Part shown: one piece after another, positions 9,078 through 17,986 of the stretch
Layout: every line of letters begins with the position of its first letter
Numbering within the stretch: the first letter of the stretch is position 1
From: QHXW01 sp035297145
GTDB taxonomy: Bacteria; Acidobacteriota; Terriglobia; Bryobacterales; Bryobacteraceae
Length of the DNA: 64,000 nt
Direction: 5' to 3'
Assembly (NCBI GenBank): GCA_035297145.1
Contig: DATGZN010000030.1
Span: 1 to 64,000, forward strand
Program-made: the position numbers and the translations under genes
Notes under the pieces: model-generated
Databases searched by the model: none
What the model saw: the letters and a program-made list of their open reading frames with translations, nothing else
What the model was told of the DNA's origin: nothing

Positions 9078-10229
9078 AAGGACACTAGCTTCATGAGCGA
9101 GCTATTTCGTATCGTTAACGGTGCGCTTCGTCTCGACATAGACAAAGTCCGTAACTATACAGCGTTCCTCGCCGATAAACTTGAAAAGGCAGGAGATGTA
9201 GCTTCTGCCGGACGCCTGCGCAAAATGCTCGAAGAGAGTGATCAGCAACTGCGGCCGGCCGGGGCGGCGTTTGCCAAAGTTCTGCCTGTCGATGCAGATA
9301 GCCGTTTCCCGCTCATAGAGCGGGTGAATCTAAAAACACTTTCCGAGCCTCCGGTTATGCTCGGCCAGGAGCAATGGGACACCGTCAACGAATTTCTGAG
9401 CATCGCGAAGAGCTATGCCCAGGCCGAAGTGAATGGCCTCACCACGTCGCTTAGCTTCTTGATGTACGGCCCGCCGGGAACGGGGAAAAGCCGCCTCGCG
9501 CGGTACATCGCCCAGGAGCTGGGCCTTGACTTGTACGTCGCACGCCTCGATGGGTTGATCTCCTCATTCCTCGGAAGCACGTCGAAAAACATTCGCGCTC
9601 TTTTTGACTTTGCGGCCAAGACTCCGTGTGTCCTGTTTCTCGATGAGTTCGATGCGATCGCGAAGCTGCGCGGCGACAGCCAGGAGCTGGGGGAACTGAA
9701 GCGCGTGGTGAACAGCTTCATCCAGAACCTGGATACGCTGGGCACTCAATCCATCGTGATCGCCGCGACGAACCACCAGGAACTGCTCGACTCGGCAATA
9801 TGGAGGCGCTTCAGCTACCGGCTGGCGCTGGATTTTCCTACGGCGGATTTGCGCCGGAAGATGTGGGCTGCATTCATTGAGGAGTTGCAGTTCACGGCGC
9901 GGGAAATAGAGCTGCTGGTCGATCTGTCGGAAGGTTTCACCGGGTCAGACATTCACGAAGTCTGCGTGCGTCTCCACCGCCGCCGGATTACGAGGAAGGA
10001 GTTCCCCGAGCTGAAGGACGCCTTCCAGGTTCTCCAGAACATGGGCATCGGCGAAGGCGAAGACCGTCGCTTCTTATCGCTTCTGAGGGGTAAGGATGAG
10101 CATGCTGTCGCAACCAGGCTCCGTGACAGAAACGCCAAGCTATACAGTCACGCCGCTCTCGCCGATCTGTTGGGCGTTTCAAAAGCGACTGCTCATCGAT
10201 GGGCGAAGGGAGTAAATACCGATGGCTGA
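9072..10229 (+). CDS. ietA: AAA+ ATPase, IetA-like
   Basis: A 385-residue ATPase. Walker A GPPGTGKS is at about 133-140, Walker B VLFLDEFDA at about 187-195, followed by a sensor-1 Asn (ATNHQ) and an Arg-finger region (WRRFSYRL), as in FtsH/Cdc48-type AAA proteins. The last 35 residues (HAALADLLGVSKATAHRWAKG) read as a helix-turn-helix. It overlaps the subtilisin gene by 8 bp. The AAA ATPase plus S8 protease pair matches IetAS, known first from plasmid maintenance in Agrobacterium and later listed as a phage-defence pair. Start: 9072 falls at the predicted transcription start; 9093 (residue 8) has AAGGA ten bases upstream and may be the real start. Confidence 0.85.
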   Translation: MNKDTSFMSELFRIVNGALRLDIDKVRNYTAFLADKLEKAGDVASAGRLRKMLEESDQQLRPAGAAFAKVLPVDADSRFPLIERVNLKTLSEPPVMLGQEQWDTVNEFLSIAKSYAQAEVNGLTTSLSFLMYGPPGTGKSRLARYIAQELGLDLYVARLDGLISSFLGSTSKNIRALFDFAAKTPCVLFLDEFDAIAKLRGDSQELGELKRVVNSFIQNLDTLGTQSIVIAATNHQELLDSAIWRRFSYRLALDFPTADLRRKMWAAFIEELQFTAREIELLVDLSEGFTGSDIHEVCVRLHRRRITRKEFPELKDAFQVLQNMGIGEGEDRRFLSLLRGKDEHAVATRLRDRNAKLYSHAALADLLGVSKATAHRWAKGVNTDG

Positions 10230-12567
10230 TACACCGAGACCACCCCGGCAGGAACGCCTGCTGATAAAGGTCATCATGCCCAAACAAGGCACCGAGCGTA
10301 AGGTTGCGGGCGGCGGAGCGCCGCCTAAGCCGTTCCGGCCGGTTGACGCGAAGTACCGGGCGCGTCTTTCCAGCCAGGTTTCGGCTATACGCACCGCCAT
10401 CGTTCCGCAGATCCGGACGGCCGGCGCCGCGCCCGTGCGGGTGAAGCTGCTCTCGAAGGCGGCGGCCAAAAGCCATCGGCCGGAGCATTTGTTCTCGCCT
10501 GAATCCTGCCCGATCGTGGGCGGCGGAAGCCTCGGGGAATTGTTCGTCAAGGCGACGCCGGAAGGATTGGACCGCCTCGCCGCGATGATCGAGAGCCGCG
10601 AGTCCGATCAGATGACGAAGGAGCTTTCTTGCGTTGAAACGATCGAGCCTGTGACGCCCGCCTATCGTCGCAGCGGTCTCGATGCCAAGGACCTGCTTCG
10701 CCGGAGCCCCCGCGGCAAACACGGTTTCATCACGCGGGTGGGTCTTTTCAACTTCGGCGCGGACCGCGACCAGCCCAAGTTGGTCGAAGATTTTGAAAGC
10801 ACGTGCCGGAAGCGCGACATCAGGGTGCGCAGCAACCGGGGATATTCGCCGTCGAGCTTCACGTACGAAATCGAGTGCCGGAACGTCGACGATGTTGAGG
10901 CCCTGTCCCGCGTGATCGGCGTGCGTTCGATAACGCCCATGCCGCTCATTCGGACCATCCGTCCTCGGATGTTCGCGGCGAAGCCGTTGCCGCCTCTTCC
11001 GAGCGCCGATGACGTGACAGGAGACTTCCCCGTAGTGGTCGTTGTGGACAGCGGGATTTCCGACCAGATTCCCGGCCTGGAGAGCTGGGTCGTGGGGCGC
11101 GACTCTCAAGTCGCGCCGGAATACAGGAACACCGATCACGGTTCCTTCGTGGCGGGCCTCATCTGCTGGGGCGGCCAGCTTAATCCCACCATCGCCGGGC
11201 TCGACAACGGCCCGTGCGGAGTGTTCGATCTTCAGGTGATCCCGAATGAAGATCCCGCGAAAGGGGATACGCTCCCCTTGCTGGAATCAGAGTTTCTCGT
11301 CTCGCTGGACGAGGCGCTTCAGCAGCACGCCAATAGGTATAAGGTTTGGAATCTCTCGCTCGGCACGGACACTGTTTGCTCGCTCGACCAGTTTTCCAAG
11401 CTTGCCGAAGAACTCGACAATCTGCAGGAGCGATACCAGGTTTCCTTCGTCATCAGCGCCGGGAACTATGACACGCCGCCGCTCCTGGACTTCCCGCGCA
11501 CGGGCGGCCAGGTGCAGGCCGGAAGGATCACCACGCCTGCCGACAGCGTCCTCGGGATCACTGTTGGCTCGGTGTCGCACGTCGATTACAAGAAGGACGG
11601 GCCAAAGGAGCATCACCCTTCGGCCTTCTCGCGGCACGGCGCCGGGCCGAACTATGTGATCAAGCCTGACCTCATTCATTACGGCGGATCGTGCTCTACG
11701 GACCTATCGCACATTTCCGGAATTCGTTCGGTGAACGGGACCGGCTCCGCTGAGAATGTTGGGACGAGCTTCGCTACGCCACTTGTCGCCCGGACCCTTG
11801 CGCAGATCTATCATCAGGTCACGCCGACACCGTCGCCGGTGCTTGCCAGAGCCCTGCTGACGCACCACGCGCGCGATCCGCGTACCGCTCTCCGGGTGCC
11901 TGACGGAGACGAGAATTTCTTCGGGTTTGGCTTGCCTGCCCCGGTGCCGTATTGCCTGGAATGCACCCCGCATACGTCGACGCTTGTTTTCGACGACGTG
12001 CTCCGGCCAGGGTATTTTCTCGAATGGAATGATTTCCCTTATCCGCCCTCGCTGAGCCGTGACGGGAAATATTTCGGCGAGATATGGATGACGGTGGCCT
12101 TCGCGCCGGCACGCGGCGCGAGATGGGGGACGGAATACTGTGAAACCCACATCGATGCTCATTTTGGGGTCTACCGGACCCAGAAATCGCGTGAGACAGG
12201 GCTGGTCAAAGCGAAACCAATATTTGTCGGCCTGGTGCCCCCGGAGCACAAGAACGTGGGCGAGCTTTACGAGTCCTACCAGGTGGAAAAGCTGCGCAAG
12301 TGGGCTCCGGTCCGGACGTATTACGGCGATCTCGGTGAGAACGGTGAGCGCGGCGATCGCTGGCGCATGATGGTTCGCCTTCTCACGCGGCATGGGATCG
12401 AGGATGAAGAAGCTTTCAAGCCGCAGCCTTTCTCTTTGATCGTGACGATTTCCGACCCGGAGAAGAAGGCACGGGTCTATGACGAGATGGCGCAGATCGT
12501 TCGCAACCGCTTCCAGTCGCAGAACCTCACGGTTCGCGCGGCGGCGCGCGTTCGAGCAAAGCAATGA
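10222..12567 (+). CDS. ietS: S8 subtilisin-like serine protease, IetS-like
   Basis: A 781-residue cytoplasmic-looking protease with no signal peptide. The catalytic triad is readable: D276 in VVVVDSGIS, H306 in DHGSFVAG, S516 in VGTSFATP, with the oxyanion Asn in SAGNYDTP. About 270 residues precede the catalytic domain and 230 follow it; neither part is recognised. The start has AGGGAG upstream inside the end of the ATPase gene. Together with the ATPase it forms the IetAS pair, in which an ATP-dependent partner presumably controls or feeds the protease. The stop is only 39 bp before a ubiquitin-like gene, so tagged proteins are a possible substrate here (inference). Confidence 0.87.
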   Translation: MADTPRPPRQERLLIKVIMPKQGTERKVAGGGAPPKPFRPVDAKYRARLSSQVSAIRTAIVPQIRTAGAAPVRVKLLSKAAAKSHRPEHLFSPESCPIVGGGSLGELFVKATPEGLDRLAAMIESRESDQMTKELSCVETIEPVTPAYRRSGLDAKDLLRRSPRGKHGFITRVGLFNFGADRDQPKLVEDFESTCRKRDIRVRSNRGYSPSSFTYEIECRNVDDVEALSRVIGVRSITPMPLIRTIRPRMFAAKPLPPLPSADDVTGDFPVVVVVDSGISDQIPGLESWVVGRDSQVAPEYRNTDHGSFVAGLICWGGQLNPTIAGLDNGPCGVFDLQVIPNEDPAKGDTLPLLESEFLVSLDEALQQHANRYKVWNLSLGTDTVCSLDQFSKLAEELDNLQERYQVSFVISAGNYDTPPLLDFPRTGGQVQAGRITTPADSVLGITVGSVSHVDYKKDGPKEHHPSAFSRHGAGPNYVIKPDLIHYGGSCSTDLSHISGIRSVNGTGSAENVGTSFATPLVARTLAQIYHQVTPTPSPVLARALLTHHARDPRTALRVPDGDENFFGFGLPAPVPYCLECTPHTSTLVFDDVLRPGYFLEWNDFPYPPSLSRDGKYFGEIWMTVAFAPARGARWGTEYCETHIDAHFGVYRTQKSRETGLVKAKPIFVGLVPPEHKNVGELYESYQVEKLRKWAPVRTYYGDLGENGERGDRWRMMVRLLTRHGIEDEEAFKPQPFSLIVTISDPEKKARVYDEMAQIVRNRFQSQNLTVRAAARVRAKQ

Positions 12568-12606
12568 GCAGTGCAGTAACTGAATACACGAGAAGGAGAA
12601 TTCAAA

Positions 12607-13068
12607 ATGTCTGAACAAGAACACAAGCACGAGGTACGCATTCATATCGATCAGCACCCCTACGAATCGCCGAACCCGACCACGGGCGCGGCGCTCTACG
12701 CGCTAGGCAACGTTCCAGCGGGCCTTGAACTTTACCGGGAAGTGAGCGGCGACAGGGAAGACAAGCCGATCGAGAACGGGCCGGAGGTCGTCCACCTGAA
12801 GGAGGACGAGCACTTCCACAGCGGCCCGCCCAAGACATACACGATTTACGTGAACGGCGAACAGAAAGTGGTAACCACCAAAACCGTCTCCTTCGCCGAG
12901 ATCGCCAAGCTCGCGTATCCGATACCGCCGACGGGCGACAACATTCTGTATACGGTTTCCTACGAAGATGGTCCGCCTGCCAACCCGCAGGGCTCGATGA
13001 AGGAGGGCGAAACCGTCAAGGTCAAGAACGGGATGATCTTCAATGTCACAGCGACCGATAAGTCGTAG
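12607..13068 (+). CDS. Multi-ubiquitin (tandem beta-grasp) ubiquitin-like protein
   Basis: A 153-residue protein built of two related Multi_ubiq-type beta-grasp units: about 8-75 (EVRIHIDQHPYESPNP start) and about 77-150 (KTYTIYVNGEQKVV start). Both have the same order of strand, Pro-rich loop and GxxV strand. The chain ends FNVTATDKS with no Gly-Gly tail, as is usual in my memory of this family, so conjugation chemistry must differ from ubiquitin or need processing. AAGGAG sits upstream of the ATG. The E1 gene begins inside its last codons. It is the modifier of the bacterial ubiquitin-like cassette that continues to 14679. Confidence 0.88.
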   Translation: MSEQEHKHEVRIHIDQHPYESPNPTTGAALYALGNVPAGLELYREVSGDREDKPIENGPEVVHLKEDEHFHSGPPKTYTIYVNGEQKVVTTKTVSFAEIAKLAYPIPPTGDNILYTVSYEDGPPANPQGSMKEGETVKVKNGMIFNVTATDKS

Positions 13069-14227
13069 CGCGGACCTGAAAAAACTGCGCGACGAAGGAT
13101 ATGACCTGGAAATCCGATCCGGCTGTTTGCTGGTGAAAGATGTGCCGTATGTGAACTCCCTCAAGGAGGTCAAACGCGGAATCCTGGTCATGAAGCTGGT
13201 GCTCGCGGACGACGAGACGGCGCGTCCCGACGACCACGTGGCCTACTTTTCAGGCGATCATCCGTGCTTTGAGGACGGTACCGAAATCGCGAAGATCAAG
13301 CACGGGAGCGGCGAGCGCTCGCTGGCTGAAGGCGTGGTGATACAGCATTCGTTTTCGGCAAAGCCCAAGCCGCACGATTCCTACCCGGATTACTATGCCA
13401 AGGTGACGTGGTACGTGAGTATCCTTTCCGGCCCCGCCTGGAGGATCGACAAGTCCACGGCGAAGACCTTCCCGTTCATCGAGCCGGAGAAGGATGACGA
13501 CGAGCCGTTCAATTACACCGATACCGCTTCCAGCAGGGCCGAAATCGTCGCCGTTACTAATAAGATGGCGCTGAAGAAGATCGCGATCGTGGGCATGGGT
13601 GGGACCGGGTCTTATGTGCTGGATCTCGTCGCGAAGACGCCCGTCCGGAAAATTCACATCTATGACGGGGACGCCTTCCTGCAGCACAATGCGTTCCGGT
13701 CGCCAGGCGCGCCTTCGGGCGATGACCTGCGGGCCAAGCAGTCCAAGGTGACGTACTTCAAAAACCTTTACGCCCGGATGCACAATGGCATCGTCGATCA
13801 CGCCGTTTATATCGATGCCGGGAATGTGGAAGAACTACGCGGCATGGATTTCGTGTTTCTTTGTGTCGACAAGGGCAGCGTGAAAAAAGTGATCGTCGAA
13901 AAACTCGAAGAGTTTAACGTCCCGTTCAGCGACGTGGGCATGGGCATCCAGTTGAAGAACGGAGCCCTGGGCGGCATCGTGCGGGTTACTGCGAGCACGG
14001 AGAAGAAGCGCGACCACTTTCGCGGCAGGGTTTCCTTCGGGGACGCCGCGAGCGGAAACGAATACGATCGCAACATCCAGATCGCCGACATGAACGCCCT
14101 GAATGCCGCTCTCGCCGTCATCAAGTGGAAGAAGCTCTTCGGCTTCTACCGCGATCTTAAATCCGAGCATCATAGCCAGTTCAGCATCGACACCAACCTG
14201 CTCCTCAACGAAGATAGGCCGCAATGA
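13043..14227 (+). CDS. DUF6791 - ThiF/E1-like adenylyltransferase
   Basis: A 394-residue protein that overlaps the Ubl gene by 26 bp and the next gene by 4 bp. Residues 10-170 match the DUF6791 pattern ([31 protein letters not shown]), a domain met in front of ThiF domains. Residues 178-385 are the E1 fold: [14 protein letters not shown] with the nucleotide loop G184-S190, IYDGDAF as the acidic strand, then AKQSKV. It should activate the C terminus of the upstream Ubl with ATP. No separate E2 gene is visible; the DUF6791 half may take the E2-like part. Family assignment is firm, the E2 idea is inference. Confidence 0.85.
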   Translation: MSQRPISRSADLKKLRDEGYDLEIRSGCLLVKDVPYVNSLKEVKRGILVMKLVLADDETARPDDHVAYFSGDHPCFEDGTEIAKIKHGSGERSLAEGVVIQHSFSAKPKPHDSYPDYYAKVTWYVSILSGPAWRIDKSTAKTFPFIEPEKDDDEPFNYTDTASSRAEIVAVTNKMALKKIAIVGMGGTGSYVLDLVAKTPVRKIHIYDGDAFLQHNAFRSPGAPSGDDLRAKQSKVTYFKNLYARMHNGIVDHAVYIDAGNVEELRGMDFVFLCVDKGSVKKVIVEKLEEFNVPFSDVGMGIQLKNGALGGIVRVTASTEKKRDHFRGRVSFGDAASGNEYDRNIQIADMNALNAALAVIKWKKLFGFYRDLKSEHHSQFSIDTNLLLNEDRPQ

Positions 14228-14679
14228 AACAGGGAATCGTCCTCAAGCACGAATTTGTCGAGTTCATCCCTGGCGAACTCAAGGAGGGGACGATTTACAT
14301 TTCGATCCGGTTTGGGACGGCATCGCACCTGTGTTGTTGCGGCTGCGGCAACAAGGTCGTCACGCCGCTGCGACCCACGGACTGGAAGCTCATTTTTGAC
14401 GGCAAGACCGTTTCGCTCGACCCCTCGATCGGGAACTGGAGTTTCGCGTGCCGGTCTCACTACTGGATAAGGAATAACAGGGTTCGATGGGCGGCTCAGT
14501 GGTCTCCGGAAGAGATCGCGGCCGGAAGAGCCCATGACCGGTTTGCGAAGGATAGATATTTCGACACCGCTGACACGGCGACGGATGGTGCGCTGAAGAA
14601 AGCTCCAGTGACGGTGGAAACCGCCAAGGCGGGACCGCGTTGGTGGTTGAGGATAAAGAAGTGGTGGCAGCGCTCATGA
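14224..14679 (+). CDS. DUF6527 family protein of the Ubl cassette
   Basis: A 151-residue protein with a Cys-rich core, [15 protein letters not shown] at about 37-51 and FACRSHYWI at about 77-85, the DUF6527 signature; the cysteines look like a metal site. Families in this position of multi-ubiquitin operons are thought to process or remove the Ubl, and I recall DUF6527 proposed as a peptidase. No JAB metalloprotease motif is present here, so this is the only deconjugase candidate in the cassette. ATGA overlap with the E1 gene. The C terminus ([12 protein letters not shown]) is basic and aromatic and may touch membrane or nucleic acid. Confidence 0.8.
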   Translation: MKQGIVLKHEFVEFIPGELKEGTIYISIRFGTASHLCCCGCGNKVVTPLRPTDWKLIFDGKTVSLDPSIGNWSFACRSHYWIRNNRVRWAAQWSPEEIAAGRAHDRFAKDRYFDTADTATDGALKKAPVTVETAKAGPRWWLRIKKWWQRS

Positions 14680-14715
14680 TGAAGCTCCGAGGGCGACGCC
14701 TGGAACAAGAGAACA

Positions 14716-15885
14716 ATGATACCTAAGCCGATAGACCAAATCACCGAAGCAGACCTCAGCGACCTCGTAAGCGCTAGCGTTGCCGAACGAAAAACACTCG
14801 ATTACAAACAACAACTGCCGGATACGAACGATGCCGGCAAGAGAGAACTGCTGGCAGACGTTTCATCTTTTGCGAACACGGCGGGCGGAGATCTCGTTTT
14901 CGGCATGACGGAGAGCGCCGGCGTGCCGACAGCCATACCTGGGGTCCAGATCGGAAACACCGACCAGGAGATTTTGCGGTTCGACAACATCATCCGGGAT
15001 GGGCTGTCCCCCCGCATCCGCCACACAACGAGGGCGGTGCCTCTGACGAACGGCGGTTATGTCCTGATCATCCGATCGGAGCGGAGCTGGTACGGTCCTC
15101 ACCGAGTAATTTTCAAAGGCGACAGCAGGTTTTACGGGCGCACCACCAACGGCAAATATGAGCTTGATGTAACCGACTTGCGCAATGCGTTTCTCTTCGC
15201 AAGCGCCGTGACCGAAAAGATTTCAGCTTTCAGGGCAGAACGGGTCATCGCGTTGGAAAACGGCCAGCCGCTCGCCCCGCTCGCGGAAGGTCCGAAACTC
15301 GTTATCCATTGCATGGCCCTCGAATCCTTCGGAGCCAGGCCGCAATATGACGTCCTGGCCCTTGACGGAATTCAGCCCATGTATGCGACACGCCTGAGCG
15401 GTTGGGGAGCGCGCATAAACTTTGAAGGCCGGATTTTCATTGCGTCGGGCGAACCCTCTAGCGCGTATACGCAAATCTACAGGAACGGAGTGATAGAAGC
15501 CGTTCGCGTCGGCGTCTTGAACAGCCCCCAAAGTCCAGGCGTCATACCCAGTCTTGCGTACGAGGAAGCCGTGGTAGGCTATCTGCCGCAGTGTTTCCAG
15601 ATCATGAGGCAATTGGGATGTAGTCCGCCGGTTCTGGTTGGGATCACATTGATCGGCGTACGGGGGCTGAAGTTGGCGGTTGACGTGATGGTTGAATTGT
15701 CGATGGGGGGCGCCAAGGCAATCGACCGAGACGTCCTTATGCTGCCTGAGATCGTTGTCGAAGATCTTTCCACTCCGGCCGCGCCGCTGCTGAAGCGGAC
15801 CCTCGACCTGGTTTGGAACGCCTGCGGATTTCCCTCGTCGCCATATTTCGATGCCGCTGGAAAATGGATGGGGCGAACCCGCTGA
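14716..15885 (+). CDS. AlbA_2 (Schlafen-like) domain protein
   Basis: A 389-residue protein. The N-terminal 130 residues carry an AlbA_2/Schlafen-type putative DNA- or RNA-binding domain: ERKTLDYKQQLP, then SFANTAGGDLVFGM, then a strand ending YVLIIRS. The C-terminal two thirds are not recognised. It begins 36 bp after the DUF6527 gene on the same strand, so it may be cotranscribed with the Ubl cassette. AlbA_2 proteins are frequent in defence loci and sometimes act as nucleases or regulators. The start is the first ATG, with only a weak upstream site (GGAACAAGAG). Confidence 0.75.
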   Translation: MIPKPIDQITEADLSDLVSASVAERKTLDYKQQLPDTNDAGKRELLADVSSFANTAGGDLVFGMTESAGVPTAIPGVQIGNTDQEILRFDNIIRDGLSPRIRHTTRAVPLTNGGYVLIIRSERSWYGPHRVIFKGDSRFYGRTTNGKYELDVTDLRNAFLFASAVTEKISAFRAERVIALENGQPLAPLAEGPKLVIHCMALESFGARPQYDVLALDGIQPMYATRLSGWGARINFEGRIFIASGEPSSAYTQIYRNGVIEAVRVGVLNSPQSPGVIPSLAYEEAVVGYLPQCFQIMRQLGCSPPVLVGITLIGVRGLKLAVDVMVELSMGGAKAIDRDVLMLPEIVVEDLSTPAAPLLKRTLDLVWNACGFPSSPYFDAAGKWMGRTR

Positions 15886-15923
15886 AGCGGAAGATCTGGG
15901 TACGGCCGGGGTGTCACGAACCA

Positions 15924-16382
15924 ATGATTGTCGAGTTTAATTTGCATCCGACGCTCGGTGAGGGGGTCTACGCACACGTTTTCCAAATAGATGATAAGGC
16001 ATACAAGCTGTTCTTGGCCTTCCCTTCTCATCACAGCGAGGAGAAGCGTAGATCAACTTTCCAGTCGCAATGTGCGGCGTATCAGCGTGCCGGTTCTGAC
16101 CCTGATCTAAAGGAACACGTTGCTACTTTCTACGGCACTTGCGTCATTGAGGACGTGATTGATAAAACAGGACAGAGCATCAAGGGCAACTATATGCTGG
16201 ACTGTTGCTATGTTCTCGAAGCGCTGAACGGCAGCAAAACGAAGGTTCTGGCAGTCCGTGATGCCTTCAGCTATGTGGGCGAAGCTTACGTCGCCTTCCA
16301 TCAGAAGGGTTTCACTTTGGCGGACGCCGATATTTTCAATTTTGACGACCCGGAGCGGTTTAAGTTTGTTGACTTTCACTGA
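15924..16382 (+). CDS. Small protein-kinase-like protein lacking a C-lobe
   Basis: A 152-residue protein resembling the N-lobe of a protein kinase: glycine loop G12-EGVYAHV, then a putative VAIK-type lysine in AYKLF (K28), a helix with EEKRR, and a short end LADADIFNFDDPERFKFVDFH in which VDFH sits where DFG would be. The usual HRD loop is weak and the whole C-lobe is missing, so it may be a pseudokinase, a partial gene, or an unrelated fold. The frame is open upstream to 15813 and ATG codons at 15813 and 15864 would overlap the previous gene; 15924 fits the domain best. No function assigned. Confidence 0.55.
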   Translation: MIVEFNLHPTLGEGVYAHVFQIDDKAYKLFLAFPSHHSEEKRRSTFQSQCAAYQRAGSDPDLKEHVATFYGTCVIEDVIDKTGQSIKGNYMLDCCYVLEALNGSKTKVLAVRDAFSYVGEAYVAFHQKGFTLADADIFNFDDPERFKFVDFH

Positions 16383-16484
16383 ACGATGGCCACTCAGGCC
16401 GCGCGGGCGTGGCCCGTGCGGAGACGGGGGACTTCGCCGTCGGCGTGAACAGCGCGGGGGCCGGGGAGAGGACGATTTCGGTGA

Positions 16485-17285
16485 TCATGGGTGCGCTCCT
16501 GGTGAAGGTTTCAAGCGATCGACGATCCTTAAAAGCTGGCTGGCGAATACGATCACCTCGGCGGCGTCTTCCGGATGCGTCGGGACGTGGCGGTGACTTT
16601 GTGGGTTCTTATAAAGACCGATCGCGCCCGCGAAGAGATTGGCCATCGCTTCCTGTTCGGCGGCCGGTAGCTGCGTATCCGTAAGCGGGCCGGGGGTTAC
16701 CGCCTGGCCCTTCTTCTCGGCGGGCTTGAAGGCGTCGCGCATCAGCTCCGTGCCGTAGTCATTGGGTCCGAAGCTGCCTCCGGCGCGGACGGCGACTTCT
16801 ACTTCCCGGAAGGCCTGGAAGACGGCCGTGTCGTATTCGCCGCGCATGAAAGCCGGATATACCTTGCTGGCGATGAGCGGGTGAAGCTGGGCTTTTGGCA
16901 ACAGGCCCGCTTTGCGATAGGCCCCAAATTCATCGCGGGATGTGATCTGCTTGGCCCGCCGCGACACGAGGAACCAGCCCCCGGTCGAGCTTGGCTTTTC
17001 CACGAGTAAGCCCGCGCTCTGAAGCCATGCCCAGGCCTCCATGAGCGCCAGGTTCACGTCGGGTTGCCGGTTGCCGTACTCCGGCTGCTCTCGGGCGTTC
17101 GTGGGGGTCAGCGAATTAAAGAAATTGTGGCGGCTGATGCCGCCGTGCTGGTGGACGGTGTTCCCGGACACGCCCTCATAGCTGTTGAGGTGCAGGAGCA
17201 GGATGCCGGCGAGTTCTTCCACGGCGAGATCGAGGAGGTCTGCGGCATTCGGGACGAAAGACGATAAAGAGCGATACATGGTCAT
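16485..17285 (-). CDS. TIGR02391/Ymh-like abortive-infection family protein
   Basis: A 266-residue protein with the TIGR02391 pattern: LHPLIASKVYPAFMRGEYDTAV as HPL(I)...Y..G.Y..A, then EVAVRAGG, GTELMRDAF, and LFAGAIGLYKNPQSHRH near the C terminus. The last motif (K226-NPQS-H231) sits where related HEPN-type proteins have Rx4-6H. I chose 17285 because its ATG overlaps the upstream stop as ATGA; the frame is open further upstream but through the previous gene. It is the last gene of a three-gene minus-strand operon starting at 18990. The likely role is an abortive-infection effector, inferred from family and context. Confidence 0.75.
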   Translation of the reverse strand: MTMYRSLSSFVPNAADLLDLAVEELAGILLLHLNSYEGVSGNTVHQHGGISRHNFFNSLTPTNAREQPEYGNRQPDVNLALMEAWAWLQSAGLLVEKPSSTGGWFLVSRRAKQITSRDEFGAYRKAGLLPKAQLHPLIASKVYPAFMRGEYDTAVFQAFREVEVAVRAGGSFGPNDYGTELMRDAFKPAEKKGQAVTPGPLTDTQLPAAEQEAMANLFAGAIGLYKNPQSHRHVPTHPEDAAEVIVFASQLLRIVDRLKPSPGAHP

Positions 17286-17986
17286 TGCACCGGGGGAACG
17301 CCGCGGACGATGACCAGGCGGCGGTTGTTGCGGGCGTCCCAGTCGAGCTCGATGCGGCTTAACGGCTCGGTGCATTGCTCGTCGCAGAACTGCGTGAAGT
17401 TAAACGTCACGTTGAAGGGATCGACGCTGACGACGGTGGCCATGCCCTCGCGATCAACGCCCGGCGCCCACTCCGGATAGTGGTTGCCGAGGCGCTTGTT
17501 GACGGTGCGGACGGTGACGTATTTGCCTTTGCACTTCAGCAGCTCTCCGGCCGGGCTGCAATGCGAGGTGAGGAGGTCACGATAGAGACTGTCCGAGGCC
17601 TTCACGCTCCGGGAACCGGAGCGAATGTAGGCCGGGCCTGCAAAATGCGGCTTGTCCTTGCTATAGGAGATTTCGACGGCGACAACGCGCTTCCCGTCGA
17701 GATCCAGGACGCTCTTCCCCGGACGGATGGCCGGATAGCACTCTTCCCCGGCTTCGCCGACGCGCCTCTGCACTTTCTCGGGGTCATCGACTCCGAGGAG
17801 AGCGCCGGTCTTGTCGTCGACCCCGATGAACAGTACGGCCGTTTCCGTTTCTGGCAGGGAATTCGAAAAGGCGACCAGCGTCTGACGCAGCTCGTGGCCT
17901 TTGACGGATTGCGGCTTTCGTTCGACGAAATTATCTTCGGAGGGGCGTGTCGCCAGGCGAGCGGTGAGCCGTTGTTCGGTTGTCAT
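17282..17986 (-). CDS. AlbA_2 (Schlafen-like) ATP-binding domain protein
   Basis: A 234-residue protein with an N-terminal AlbA_2 domain: SEDNFVERKPQS, then LVAFSNSLPETETAVLFIGVDDKTG, then RVVAVEISYSKDKPHF and AYIRSGSRS, the usual three blocks. The rest, about 100 residues, is unassigned. The ATG at 17986 overlaps the stop of the upstream HEPN gene (ATGA), and its own stop overlaps the downstream TIGR02391 gene in the same way. Middle gene of a tightly coupled defence-type operon. It shares only domain type with the AlbA_2 protein at 14716. Confidence 0.78.
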   Translation of the reverse strand: MTTEQRLTARLATRPSEDNFVERKPQSVKGHELRQTLVAFSNSLPETETAVLFIGVDDKTGALLGVDDPEKVQRRVGEAGEECYPAIRPGKSVLDLDGKRVVAVEISYSKDKPHFAGPAYIRSGSRSVKASDSLYRDLLTSHCSPAGELLKCKGKYVTVRTVNKRLGNHYPEWAPGVDREGMATVVSVDPFNVTFNFTQFCDEQCTEPLSRIELDWDARNNRRLVIVRGVPPVQ

